64,000 nucleotides of DNA from Brienomyrus brachyistius (GCF_023856365.1 NC_064536.1:39377276-39441275), one strand, 5' to 3'. Positions 34,558 to 45,118 are shown, counted from the first letter of the stretch. Numbers and translations: made by a program. The notes: generated by a model from the sequence alone, not told the origin.

Positions 34558-36190
34558 ACTGACACTCACTTCCTGACTCTCCTTAACCTCACTGCCTCCC
34601 TTTTTGTGGGTTTTAAATGTTTAAAAATCATCCATCTATGTTTGATTTTCATAAAGTGTTTGTGCACTGATGCATTTCCTGTCTATTTCTTGTCTGTAAA
34701 AAGGAAAACAGTTTGATGCTGCTGTTGTCCTGCTCTTACCAGGAATAAATATTTTGATTTCATCTAGAATCTTATCATTTTAGAAACATGATTTCATAGC
34801 AAAATTATTGATAGCTGGTCTTCAGAGTGAATCATTCATGCTCACAGAGTTTAAACTACAAACAAGTTAATCAAATGAATCTAGTTCTTTCCTAAACTGT
34901 TACTTCCTCATATTGCAAATGAGCAAAGTGCAGTGAAATCAGACTTATTCTGAAAAGCAGAAAAGTCGTCATACAGGATGTGAGTGTGAGACTGTGTGCT
35001 ACATGCAGAGGGTCTGACCTCAGACCTTTGTTTCAGTCTATATTATGTTTTATACAGTTTTAAAATGTCACTGCAGTAGGTCCTTTTAATATCTGTGGAT
35101 CAGCACAAATCAAGAGGTCTGTTAGGAAGGTGTCTGTATGACAGGGGTGGGGGTGTCCTGGGGGGGGGGGGGGGCAAAGTCAGGTGATTCACTTCATCTG
35201 GGTCTTATCAGCAGTCCTGTCAGACTGAGCTGTTTGTGTTTCTCTCAGCACCACAATGATGTTTCACACATAATGGGGTCCGTGGGCCTCCTCAGTTATA
35301 TTCAGGCTTTCAAAGTTCTTCAATCATAAAAAGTCACATGGATCTGACACTCTGACACTGTTATATTAATTTGTTTAAATTCATTGAAAATACTATATAT
35401 TGTATATAGTTTGGATCCGTCTGCTCTTTATCCGTTCCTCACTGGCATACCTGGGTCTCTGTACAGTGCTTTCCGGAAGCATCAGAACCATTCATAAGGG
35501 AATCTATGTGTGGCTGCCCTCTAGTGGATACACAAAATTCAGCTACTCAAGTAGCTTGACTATATTTCCCTCCTAGTTTAGTTTAGTTCCTAATTTAATC
35601 TAACTGATGAAACTGAAGGCAGAGCTGGAAATTAGTTTAGTCATGACTTCAGAAGTTACCCTGACAAGGGATTCTGTACAATCAGAGATGAAGCTGCTGG
35701 ATGGGCTGGTCATCGCCTGCTTTTTCTGAATGATGTAGGTCTGGATGTAAAGTTACAAACTGCTTAATGTGCATCAATCTGTTTTATAATGTTCACACAA
35801 AAAAGTGCTTTTAATGTGTCTGCACCTTGTATCTCCCACAATGTGCTTCTGCATTTGATATCTTCTTGACTTGGGGATAAAGAGATTTAACTGGATGGAT
35901 TTTACTTTTGTGAAGCACTACAGTCCAAAGCTGAACTGATTGTTCAAAGCTTTTTGGTTTTTAAGCAAAACTACTTCATTTAATTTATCTGTAACCCACT
36001 TTGCGCCTTTCTAGACTCAACAAAGCATCATTGCCAACAAAATAAGTGAGTTACAGTTAAATCAGGTAAAGAAGTTTCATTTGGAATTTACTGATCCAGG
36101 TTTTCAGCACCACGGACACCAACTAGACTTACTGTCATTTAATGGGAGTGAAAGCAGAAACCAATAGATCACACAGGGATATTTTCATTT

Positions 36191-36195
36191 GATGG
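36191..36195. repeat. Target-site duplication of LTR element, left
   Basis: GATGG here and at 39968-39972; unit A has GATGG once at the matching place (near 10150-10154). Confidence 0.92.
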
Positions 36196-36472
36196 TGTCA
36201 CGATCTTGGTAAGCGAGCGCGGCGATCGTGCGGAAGGAGCAGGCAAGCAAGCGGGATACGGGGAAAACGGGGGTTTATTCAAAGGAACAGGACGGGAAAC
36301 AGGCATTGACTCTCACAAACATCAATGACGGACAAGGGAAACCGGGGAGACCAGGACTTAAATACACAGGACTAATCAAAGTAACTAGACAAAGCAGGAG
36401 ACGATCAGGGAAATACACGTGGGTAATCAGGGGGCGTGGCACACACGAGGAGCGGACGAGCCGGGTATGACA
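36196..36472 (-). repeat. 3' LTR (relative to element)
   Basis: 277 bp, starts TGTCACGATC and ends TATGACA on the plus strand. It appears identical to the LTR at 39691-39967. Confidence 0.93.
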
Positions 36473-36568
36473 GAACCCCCCCCCAAAGGCGCGCTTCTCC
36501 GGGCGCGCCAAGGAAGGGGGCGACGGACGGGACGAGGCAAAACAGGACCTGAAAAACAAAACCAGAAA

Positions 36569-39500
36569 TCAACGAGGGACAGGGAACAAGACAGACAGGC
36601 AAAACTGACACAGAGGCAGAAGCCAGGACAAGACATGACACAGGACAGGAAAGGCAGACAGACAGACAAGAAACGGGGACACGGAGGGAACAGGCGGAAC
36701 AAAAGGGCCAGGAGTGAACAGAGGGAACCCAGAAGGACGAGGAGCAGAGACGGGAGGAACAAAGCAAGGGGGAGCAAAAAACGAAGGGGCAGAGACAGGC
36801 GGGACAAAGGCAGGGGCGTAGGGAGACAAGGAGGAGGAAGGAAGGGGAGCCCGAGGGAGCCCCAGCGGGCGACGGGAGGCAGCCGGAGGGGCCGCAGGCG
36901 GCCGGGAGGCCGGAGCCGGAGAGGACCTCGGAGGGGCCGAGGAGGCAGGGCGAGGGACCCGCGGAGGGGCCAGGGAGGAAGCAGGAGGGAGCACCAGGGA
37001 AGGGGACGAGGGAGCAGGAGGGGCCCACGGCGAAGGCCCGGAGGAGGGGGGAGCCGCAGCAGGCGGCGACGTCCGGTGGAGGGTCGGAGGTAGGGGCCCC
37101 GCAGGCAACCGAGGAGCCGCCGTCGGGGAGCCCCCCGGCGACCGACCAGGCACCGGAGTGGGGAGCGAGGCAGGGCGACGAGGCATCGGAGGGGGACCCG
37201 CAGGCGCCAACCGAGCCCCAGCGCAGGCGAGGCAGGGCGAGCCAGGGGGCAGGGCGGGCGGGACCCCAGCCCTGCGTCTGTGTCCCCGCCCCTTACGGGA
37301 CACGGACATCACGCCCCTCGGTCGGGGCCGAGGACGCCGAGGCAAGGGCAGAGAAGTCACAGGAGCGGGGCCAGGGACAGGAGCGGGGCCAGGGACAGGG
37401 ACCGGAACAGGGTCAGCAGGCGGAGGGGGCGCCTCGGGAGCTGCTGCAGCGCGGTCAGGGGGCGCCTCGGGAGCTGCTGCAGCGCGGTCAGGGGGCGCCT
37501 CGGGAGCTGCTGCAGCGCGGTCAGGGGGCGCCTCGGGAGCTGCTGCAGCGCGGTCAGGAACAGGAGCGCGGTCAGGAACAGGAGCGCGGTCAGGAACAGG
37601 AGCGCGGTCAGGAACAGGAGCTGGCTGCAGTGGGGGCGCCTGCCCGGGAGCTGCAGCAGGTTGCTGCAGTGGGGGCGCCTGTCCGGGAGCTGCAGCAGGC
37701 GGCTGCAGAGGGGGCGCCTGCCCGGGAGCTGCAGCAGGCGGCTGCAGAGGGGGCGCCTGCCCGGGAGCTGCAGCAGGCGGCTGCAGAGGGGGCGCCTCTG
37801 CAGGAACTGGAGCGCGGTCAGGAACTGGAGCGCGGTCAGGAACAGGAGGTGGCTGCAGAGGGGGCGCCTCTGCAGGAACTGGAGCGCGGTCAGGAACTGG
37901 AGCGCGGTCAGGAACAGGAGGTGGCTGCAGTGGGGGCGCCGGCCCGGGAGCTGCAGCAGGCGGCTGCAGAGGGGGCGCCTGCCCGGGAGCTGCAGCAGGC
38001 GGCTGCAGAGGGGGCGCCTCTGCAGGAACTGAAGCGCGGTCAGGAACTAGAGCGCGGTCAGGAACTAGAGCGCGGTCAGGAACAGGAGGTGGCTGCAGTG
38101 GGGGCGCCGGCCCGGGAGCTGCAGCAGGCGGCTGCAGAGGGGGCACCTGCCCGGGAGCTGCAGCAGGCGGCTGCAGAGGGGGCGCCTGCCCGGGAGCTGC
38201 AGCAGGCGGCTGCAGAGGGGGCACCTCTGCAGGAACTGGAGCGCGGTCAGGAACAGGAGGTGGCTGCAGTGGGGGCGCCGGCCCGGGAGCTGCAGCAGGT
38301 GGCTGCAGAGGGGGCGCCTGCCCGGGAGCTGCAGCAGGCGGCTGCAGAGGGGGCGCCTCTGCAGGAACTGAAGCGCGGTCAGGAACTAGAGCGCGGTCAG
38401 GAACTAGAGCGCGGTCAGGAACAGGAGGTGGCTGGAGAGGGGGCGCCTGCCCGGGAGCTGCAGCAGGCGGCTGCAGAGGGGGCGCCTCTGCAGGAACTGA
38501 AGCGCGGTCAGGAACTAGAGCGCGGTCAGGAACTAGAGCGCGGTCAGGAACAGGAGGTGGCTGCAGTGGGGGCGCCGGCCCGGGAGCTGCAGCAGGCGGC
38601 TGCAGAGGGGGCGCCTGCCCGGGAGCTGCAGCAGGCGGCTGCAGAGGGGGCGCCTCTGCAGGAACTGGAGCGCTGACGGGAACTGCAGCAGGCGGCTGCA
38701 GAGGGGGCGCCGGCCCGGGAGCTGCAGCAGGCGGCTGCAGAGGGGGCGCCGGCCCGGGAGCTGCAGCAGGCGGCTGCAGAGGGGGCGCCTCTGCAGGAAC
38801 TGCAGGTGGCTGCAGTGGGGGCGCCTCTGCAGGAACTGCAGGTGGCTGCAGTGGGGGCGCCTGCCCTGGAGCTGCAGCAGGCGAAGGGGTCAGCGAAGGC
38901 GGCTGCGCAGGCGGTGGCTGCACGGGAGCGGGGTCCGCCGGCAATGGCGGCGACTCGGAAGTCACAGCCGAGGCTCTCCGGAGTTTGATTAGCCTCCGGA
39001 GGTCCTCAGCAATTCTCTCCAGATCTGAGTAAGGGGATTCTGGAGTGAAGGAGGCCAAGTCCTGCCCCAGCTGTGTGGCGAGTCTTTCCCCCTCCAGGGG
39101 GGCCTGTGGGGCCGGTTCTCCTATCACCCTCCAATAAAGCCCCTGGAGGGTGAAGTATCGGTCAGCTAGGACCGCGGGTGGCGGCGGCAGTGAAGACGGC
39201 TGCGCAGGCGGCGGCGACCGCACGGGAGCGGGGTCCTCGGGCGGCGGCGGCAGCGAAGGCGGCTGCGCAGGCGGCGGCGGCCGCACGGGAACGGGGTCTG
39301 CCGGCAATGGCGGCCGCACGGGAGCGGGGTCCGCCGGCAATGACGGAGGGAGGTCCTCCGTACTGGCGATCGCCGTTCTCCTCCGTCTCCCTCGCTGGCG
39401 CCTGGTGGTTGCGGGAGGCGGCGCGATGTCCGTGAAAACGGACGGTGGAAGAAAGGCTTCTGGCTCCGGGTAGTGGAAGGGCTCCTCGTCCTCGTCCTCA

Positions 39501-39688
39501 CTAGAGAGCCAGTACTTCCACGCAGGATCGGGGACGCGTGTGGTCGGCCCCCGGGCTGGAGGTAGGGCAGGTACCTCCCTCTCGTCCTCCGCCGGAAGCC
39601 AAAGCCTGGAGAGCGAGCAGGCGCCGAGAGAGATCGGCTCTTGTGGGAGCCTCTTCCTCCCTCTCCGCTTCTTTTTGTGGTCCGTCAT
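36569..39688 (-). CDS. Pro/Ala-rich 1039-residue protein of the LTR element (unrecognised)
   Basis: ATG at 39688, two bases inside the internal region, opens a frame that runs uninterrupted to 36569. The N-terminus is basic (MTDHKKKRRGRKR), followed by two similar acidic motifs (LWLPAEDERE and YWLSSEDEDE). A further Arg-rich patch (RRQRGRRRR) follows. After Pro-rich linkers a helical-looking segment (about 60 residues, from RYFTLQGLYW to DLRRLIKLRR) is the only non-repetitive middle part. The centre is tandem repeats of PPLQPPAAAPGQA and PDRA types; the C-terminus is Pro/Ser-rich and then hydrophobic. A Met 19 codons earlier lies inside the LTR and is less likely as start. I recognise no domain. 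Frames on the opposite strand are also open in the GC-rich repeats, so openness alone is weak evidence there. Confidence 0.5.
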   Translation of the reverse strand: MTDHKKKRRGRKRLPQEPISLGACSLSRLWLPAEDEREVPALPPARGPTTRVPDPAWKYWLSSEDEDEEPFHYPEPEAFLPPSVFTDIAPPPATTRRQRGRRRRTAIASTEDLPPSLPADPAPVRPPLPADPVPVRPPPPAQPPSLPPPPEDPAPVRSPPPAQPSSLPPPPAVLADRYFTLQGLYWRVIGEPAPQAPLEGERLATQLGQDLASFTPESPYSDLERIAEDLRRLIKLRRASAVTSESPPLPADPAPVQPPPAQPPSLTPSPAAAPGQAPPLQPPAVPAEAPPLQPPAVPAEAPPLQPPAAAPGPAPPLQPPAAAPGPAPPLQPPAAVPVSAPVPAEAPPLQPPAAAPGQAPPLQPPAAAPGPAPPLQPPPVPDRALVPDRALVPDRASVPAEAPPLQPPAAAPGQAPPLQPPPVPDRALVPDRALVPDRASVPAEAPPLQPPAAAPGQAPPLQPPAAAPGPAPPLQPPPVPDRAPVPAEVPPLQPPAAAPGQAPPLQPPAAAPGQVPPLQPPAAAPGPAPPLQPPPVPDRALVPDRALVPDRASVPAEAPPLQPPAAAPGQAPPLQPPAAAPGPAPPLQPPPVPDRAPVPDRAPVPAEAPPLQPPPVPDRAPVPDRAPVPAEAPPLQPPAAAPGQAPPLQPPAAAPGQAPPLQPPAAAPGQAPPLQQPAAAPGQAPPLQPAPVPDRAPVPDRAPVPDRAPVPDRAAAAPEAPPDRAAAAPEAPPDRAAAAPEAPPDRAAAAPEAPPPPADPVPVPVPGPAPVPGPAPVTSLPLPRRPRPRPRGVMSVSRKGRGHRRRAGVPPALPPGSPCLACAGARLAPAGPPPMPRRPASLPTPVPGRSPGGSPTAAPRLPAGPLPPTLHRTSPPAAAPPSSGPSPWAPPAPSSPSLVLPPASSLAPPRVPRPASSAPPRSSPAPASRPPAAPPAASRRPLGLPRAPLPSSSLSPYAPAFVPPVSAPSFFAPPCFVPPVSAPRPSGFPLFTPGPFVPPVPSVSPFLVCLSAFPVLCHVLSWLLPLCQFCLSVLFPVPR
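37425..38880. repeat. Nested minisatellites in the LTR element
   Basis: Four exact 33-bp units lie at 37425-37556, then 18-bp units (ggaacaggagcgcggtca) at 37557-37610. About 37620-38880 is dominated by 39-bp units (core 'gggggcgcctgcccgggagc') interspersed with blocks of 18-bp units. All unit lengths are multiples of three and keep the minus-strand frame open. Confidence 0.9.
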
Positions 39689-39690
39689 TC

Positions 39691-39967
39691 TGTCACGATC
39701 TTGGTAAGCGAGCGCGGCGATCGTGCGGAAGGAGCAGGCAAGCAAGCGGGATACGGGGAAAACGGGGGTTTATTCAAAGGAACAGGACGGGAAACAGGCA
39801 TTGACTCTCACAAACATCAATGACGGACAAGGGAAACCGGGGAGACCAGGACTTAAATACACAGGACTAATCAAAGTAACTAGACAAAGCAGGAGACGAT
39901 CAGGGAAATACACGTGGGTAATCAGGGGGCGTGGCACACACGAGGAGCGGACGAGCCGGGTATGACA
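39691..39967 (-). repeat. 5' LTR (relative to element)
   Basis: 277 bp. On the minus strand it has TATTTAAG as a TATA-like box and GAATAAA as the polyadenylation signal, in the expected order for U3-R-U5. Confidence 0.93.
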
Positions 39968-40301
39968 GATGGTGTCTTTCTTTTTACTTTTGATATGCTG
40001 TCTTCCTCTTTAGCTGATATGTGAGGCTGCTGTCAGCTGAGACAAGCTGGTGTGATTTTACGCAGAGTGATAAGTGGGCGGTCCTGTTTTCGTGTGTTAC
40101 ATTTTCATTTTATGTTAGCCAATATGTATGTGGTACTGTTTCCTCCTTAGCTGATATGCACAGGCTGTCGTTAGCAGAGACAAACTGGTGTATTTGTACC
40201 GCAGATTGAAACGTGGGCGGTCCCGATTACATCACTCTTTAAAAGAGTCCCTGATTGGTGTGCTCTGACGAGGAGGCGTGACCTAAAAACTCCAAACCAT
40301 T

Positions 40302-40432
40302 TATCCATCCATCCATCCATCCATTTTCCAAAACGCTTATCCTACTTGGTCGCGGGGGGTCCGGAGCCTATCCCGGAAGCAATGGGCACGGGAACAACCC
40401 TGGATGGGGGGCCAGCCCATCTCAGCCAAACC
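40302..40432 (-). mobile_element. SINE 3' end, (ATGG)n-tailed family, unit B
   Basis: Counterpart of 10480-10607 with a few base differences. It predates the duplication. Confidence 0.75.
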
Positions 40433-41335
40433 ATTTAAGTTTGTGAAATTCGTTTTTAATAATTACCAATTTCAGAAAAATATGAAATGTTTTGTAAAGT
40501 ATCAATTTATTAATCATGTATTTAAACAAATAATGACCAGTATAAAAGACACATACAAAACTGTACAATAGTCTTGGGCTGTCAAAGAAAATGATGTTCA
40601 AATGATCTCCATCTTGGTCTAGAATTATAATATTTTGTCCGTCAAAGTGTGGCAGCCCAGTCATTTCAAAATCTCTTCTAAAGTTAGTAAAACATTTGCA
40701 CCAACCATCCAATCGACCCATATATTTTTGACTTGACCATTAACACAACTCCTATGGCTAATTAATGCATCATTAACATTTGTTTAATTAAATTAATTAA
40801 TTAAGTGAGCTGGTGGCAGAATTTAACAAATACATGGAATGGCTGGGGTGCCCCTGAGGAGAGGTTTAGGATCCAAAGCGTGGTTCATCTAGCGATCCAA
40901 CAAGGCATCAGTAACTTTATGGAGAAAAGAAGAAATTCTTGTTAGTTTTTATTGTGTTACTTTTAATTTGCATATGTTTTTATGATAATTGTGTTTTTGT
41001 TCTGAGCAAATATGCACAACCCAGGTAAATAGCATTAAACATTTTCTTTGATGGCCCAAGACTTTTGTATAGTACCATATTTTTTCAGAATTAAGAGACA
41101 ATTTATTAAAATCCAGTCTAACCTTCACTAGTTAACTATTATTAAACCTTAACCAGCAGGTGGCAGCAAAGCGCTTGTGAATAAGTGGCCAATACGTGGT
41201 TGTACAGGTTCCCAGCAGACAATCCAACACTGCAGATCAACCCCTCTGTGTTTAACTGACTCTCATGCTATGACTATACAGACTGAGCAGGGCCGAGTGA
41301 GAGAGGCCTCACTGCAGTTAGCATAACCGTTTATT

Positions 41336-41537
41336 TTACAGCTCGTCTGACTCATTCTGCTCCACGAAGGTCATCTCCTCTGCCAGCTTCCTCTGATCCA
41401 GGGAGACCCTCTGCTTCTCTCTGATTGTTTCCCGCTTTCTACAGGAGGTCCAGTGCAGCTGAATGGTGATGATGGTGCAAATCAGATAAAACACACTAGT
41501 TCCAGCTTTCAGTACAGCATCCAGAACCTGCTCCCAC
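41336..41537 (-). CDS. Terminal exon: transmembrane segment plus charged tail, unit B
   Basis: Copy of the exon at 11781-11982 with the same acceptor, phase, stop and overlapping AATAAA. Differences visible in the product are Gly to Ser in the helix region and Pro to Thr in the tail. The frame is intact although neighbouring Ig exons are broken. Confidence 0.5.
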
Positions 41538-41640
41538 CTGTCAGACATATAATACACCAGAGTTTCTGTAAGTCACACGTATCATATTTAAACCTGAAGA
41601 AAAAAACAGTGAATCTATTCTGACTGAATTAAAACCACCT

Positions 41641-41701
41641 TGATAATCAACAGCAGCACCAATAAGCCCAGTCCTACATACAGAGCCAGCTGGACCAAAG
41701 A
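41641..41701 (-). pseudogene. Truncated transmembrane exon, unit B
   Basis: It matches the acceptor side of the transmembrane exon at 53540-53631 ([18 protein letters not shown]) but its 3' end and splice donor are missing, replaced by unrelated sequence. Unit A lacks the whole segment through a deletion of about 550 bp near 12080. Confidence 0.8.
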
Positions 41702-42064
41702 GCTGAATAAGAGGGTGGATGTGAACAGTAAAGTCTTACATGCTTTATAGAAACACGGTACAGCCACATCTGTACTATTACACAGGACACATGTGAGGAA
41801 CAGGAGACATTAACAAAGAGTATGAAAATAGCTAGAGATTATCACACAACATGTTACACTATTTTGTAAAAACAGGCCTGCAGTCATTCCCCAGCAGCAC
41901 AGGGCACAAGGCAAGGGCTCACCCTGGATGGGATGGGATCTCAAGTTTATTATTAAGAAAATAAAATAAAAAATATTTTTTTCTCTTAAAATTAAAATTA
42001 CAGTTTCCCATTACTTTGTGATCAGGTAAATGCTGCTAGCTGGACCCCCACACTACTGTAAATG

Positions 42065-42110
42065 CTGCTGAATGCTTACCTCAGTTTTTCATTATCCCCT
42101 CCTTCTTCAT
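42065..42110 (-). pseudogene. Stalk-exon remnant, unit B
   Basis: Homologous to the stalk exon at 57271-57295, including its GTAAGC donor, and to about 100 bp of flanking intron. Non-functional given the neighbouring lesions. Confidence 0.5.
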
Positions 42111-42359
42111 CATGTGCAGAGAAAAGGAGAGCAGTGGAAACAGGATAAAGGATAGTTAATAAAAAGCAGTGTTCTGTTAGTCAATAAAGACTAAGAAAAG
42201 GTCACTCTTGAAACTGAAATATAAATTACGAAAGATATTAGACAGAGAAAATGATTAGATGGAGAACAATGAATCAGTGTCATGCCAACACCAAAGTGTT
42301 CACATCCCAGGGCACTGATAGTGAACAGGTGAGATAAATGATTTTATTAACATATTTTA

Positions 42360-43213
42360 TACTACGGGACCGTTGAATGCTTGAATCTGATTGGTTGACG
42401 AACGTTCTGAGGTGTGTAATTATTTTTAGATAAACGCACGGCGAAAGTAGTTCCAGGTAGCTCTCTTGACCGCATTACAGTTCCATATCACTTCGCATAG
42501 TTAACTGTAATAACGGAAATTAGCATACAGTACCTATACAGCACACAGGACTAACAAAAACAACAACATGACAGACGATTTTCCGAAAGTAAATTTTAAT
42601 ATTTACGGTGAATATGAAACTTTCAACAACTGGGCTGCAGCAGTATTAGTTAGCCTAGTGTACCAACTTAAAGGCTACACATGACATTTCTCACTAGCGA
42701 GGTAATAACAGCGCTGCACCTTAAAGCAGACTTACAGTTTAGAGACGGTGCTTCAGAACACTGTTGAGGGACACACAGAGGTAGCCTAATTCATACAAGC
42801 TCTCTCTCTCTCTCTTTCTCTGTGTCTCTGTCTCTCTCGCTCTCTTTCTAATAACTTCATTATTAACTGCATTAGTCTGCTATCAACGGCTCAAACCTCC
42901 ATTGCAAGCTTTAAAATGACGTTTTGGAACTAGCAAAAGAGTCGTTGGATGAGATGCGGAAGAAATAATCCTACTCACAATAGCGATTTAAGTAGAAAAA
43001 CCGGACGAATCCCTTGAAATATATCATCTGATCGATGTCTTGAGGTGTGGCAACCGTAGTATAAGCGGAATAATTGACTCCAGACCGTTGAATTATTAGA
43101 AAATAATGCACACCCGAGGTGTACCGGCCACTCCGCTTCGCGTCGTGGCCGCATTACCACCTCGGGTGTGCATTATTTTCTAATTATTCAACGGCCCGTT
43201 GTCAATTATTCCT
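42360..43213. mobile_element. Foldback/MITE-type DNA element, unit B only
   Basis: About 850 bp interrupts sequence that is continuous in unit A near 12233. The ends share an inverted GGNCCGTTGAAT motif (left near 42366, right near 43190). A long palindrome sits at its right end. It has no convincing transposase frame. A short (CT)n run lies at 42800-42850. Exact target duplication is not clear. Confidence 0.65.
43085..43194. repeat. 110-bp near-perfect palindrome
   Basis: The left arm from 43085 (ccgttgaattattagaaaat) and the right arm ending at 43194 are reverse complements with few mismatches, and the inner part pairs again (ggccac/gtggcc). It could form a long hairpin or cruciform. Confidence 0.88.
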
Positions 43214-43235
43214 TACTTAATGTATTTATTGTATC

Positions 43236-43562
43236 AGGGTGGCATGGTGGTGCAGTGGTTTGCACTGTCGCCTCACTCCTCTGGCACGTGTACTCAAGTC
43301 TTCGCTGGAGTTCCATGTGTATGGAGTTTCCATGCTCCCCCTGTGTCATTGTGGGGTTTCCTCCAGGGACTCTGATTTCCCCCCACAGTCCAAAAACATG
43401 CTGAGGCTAATTGGAGTTGTCAAATTGCCGGTAGGTGTGCTTGTGCGAGGGAATGGAGTGTGAGCGTGTCCTGCAAAGGGTTGGCACCCTGTCATGGGAC
43501 GTTCCCTGCCTTGCGCCCATAGGGACCCTGACTTAGACAGGCAGTTTCAGACAATGGATGGA
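43236..43562 (+). mobile_element. tRNA-derived SINE, unit B
   Basis: Counterpart of the SINE at 12250-12576, with few base differences. Confidence 0.8.
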
Positions 43563-43852
43563 TGCAGCACTGGAACAGATATTACAGAGTACAACTGTAA
43601 AACTGGCCTACGCTGCAATGAAAAACCACCTACAGACATATTAGTCAGTCTGCACACCATTAGTAACAATTCATCCTCACAAAGATGAAAAAATGCCTGA
43701 ATTATGTTGCAAGCTACATGGATTTGTCTGGATTTGTATACATAACAAGTGACTGGCTGTATGTCTGTGGAAAATGCTGTGATTTTTGTCATATTACAGA
43801 CTGATCATGAACTAGAAGACACACATTCAATATTAAAGACACCAATTAGCCT

Positions 43853-44002
43853 GACTGTGCGTTTTTGGATTGTTGGAGGAAACCCACACAGCATGTGGAG
43901 AACATGCAAACTCCACACAGACAGAGCAGTAGCCAGATTCAAACCCCTAAACATGGAGGCGTGAAGCAACAGCGCCACCTACTGGACCACCGTGCCACTA
44001 TC
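43853..44002 (-). mobile_element. SINE fragment, unit B
   Basis: Counterpart of 12865-13015. Confidence 0.6.
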
Positions 44003-44176
44003 ATTGAAACAATAATCCCAATAAATAACTCTGTTTCACAACAACTGATAAATATGGGATTATCCCCACAAAGAAGCACAAACCCCTTTGTGAGTGAAAC
44101 TGCTGGGTTGATTAGTATGTATCTATTTATATTCAAGCATAAATAATTCACAAGCAGATTTAAATCAATTACTTAT

Positions 44177-44460
44177 GTTTAACAGTAATATGAACTGGAA
44201 TCTGCAGGATTCCAGCAGCACACCAATACCAGCCAGTGTCCTTCCTCTCCAGTCCACTCATTGTCACAATGAAGGTTTTATTTTCTGTGTCATCCCTGAT
44301 CAGGACAGGCCTCCCATGCAAACTCACTGATCTCTCTGATGCACAGGAGCCCCCAATCTTACACCACATCCTTTGTCTTTTCTTGTTTCCATAGTAACAC
44401 TGACACTGTCTCCATCCACACCCGTCACCTCCTGTTTGTCCTCTGACAGCCCTGGAGGAC
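44177..44460 (-). pseudogene. CD300/CMRF35-like second Ig exon, disabled, unit B
   Basis: V-type Ig exon homologous to 57695-57985, 284 bp against 291 bp because of the 7-bp deletion at the first Ig cysteine. Acceptor (gttcag) is intact and WYWC is kept, but the donor reads ATAAGT instead of GTAAGT. The exon therefore cannot be read or spliced normally. It is less damaged than its unit A twin. Confidence 0.88.
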
Positions 44461-44804
44461 CTGAACACACAGGTAAAACACTCAAAGATTTGCACAGCAA
44501 TTAAATGTTTATGAATATCAGCCCATTACAACATACATACTGTATGTAAATGTTTGGCCAATAAACTGACATTTTTTTACATATTACTTATCATATTTAA
44601 CCTCATGAAGTCGCCCAATTTAGCTGACACTGTTACTTCTTCCAAGTCCCGTTTATCATATTGAATTAAATTAAAATGCAGATTTTTTAACTATTAAAAC
44701 ATTTTTTCCATCAGTGTTTGTGTTAAGTTCTTTCCTTTTTGACTCAGTGACATGTTACATACTGTGCATCTCACTGGCTACAGTCTGCAGTACAGACATC
44801 TTAC

Positions 44805-45118
44805 CATCAGTGACTGACAGATTAACCTGATCAAAGAGGCTCCACTGATCTTCACACCACACCAGTACCGATCGGAGTCCTCAGCTGTCAGATTGTTGAT
44901 GGTCACAATGAAGACTCGCTGGTCAGGATCATCTCTGACTGACACTTTACCCTCCTGTGGAGAGTCAGTGTGTACTATGGGAGTACATGACCTCACATTA
45001 TACCCTCTGCACCAGTATTTCACATGAGTTTTATATCTGTCACCATAGGAACAGGGGATTGTTACAGATCATCCTCTCTGTACACAGACCCATTTCACTG
45101 TAGACACTCTGTCAGCAC
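44805..45118 (-). pseudogene. CD300/CMRF35-like first Ig exon, disabled, unit B
   Basis: Uninterrupted version of the exon, with acceptor ccccacag and a GTAAGA donor. It encodes [28 protein letters not shown] and DSDRYWCGVKISG. An in-frame TGA interrupts the strand before SVTIPC, and its 314-bp length is not a multiple of three, giving a frameshift near the 3' end after KISGAS. Both lesions mark a pseudogene. Confidence 0.88.

Larger units (their letters stand above)
36196..39967 (-). mobile_element. Non-autonomous LTR retrotransposon, unit B only
   Basis: A 3772-bp element with two 277-bp LTRs that look identical base for base, TG...CA ends and a 5-bp target duplication. Orientation is minus: that strand gives TATTTAAG and GAATAAA inside the LTR, and a G-run polypurine tract at 36473-36485 just before the 3' LTR. 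No gag, protease, reverse transcriptase, RNase H or integrase motif was found. No tRNA-complementary TGG primer-binding site follows the 5' LTR, which is unusual. It holds one long frame with internal minisatellites. LTR identity implies a very recent insertion. Confidence 0.92.

Noticed and set aside
37425..37610. Regular short direct repeats resembling a CRISPR array.
   Set aside because: Units are contiguous without unique spacers, keep a reading frame, and lie within a eukaryotic LTR element.
37158..39032. A 624-codon plus-strand frame and overlapping 348- and 250-codon frames opposite the LTR-element protein.
   Set aside because: They lie in the GC-rich minisatellites where stops are scarce in several frames, and the element's LTR signals point to the minus strand. 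Likely shadows.
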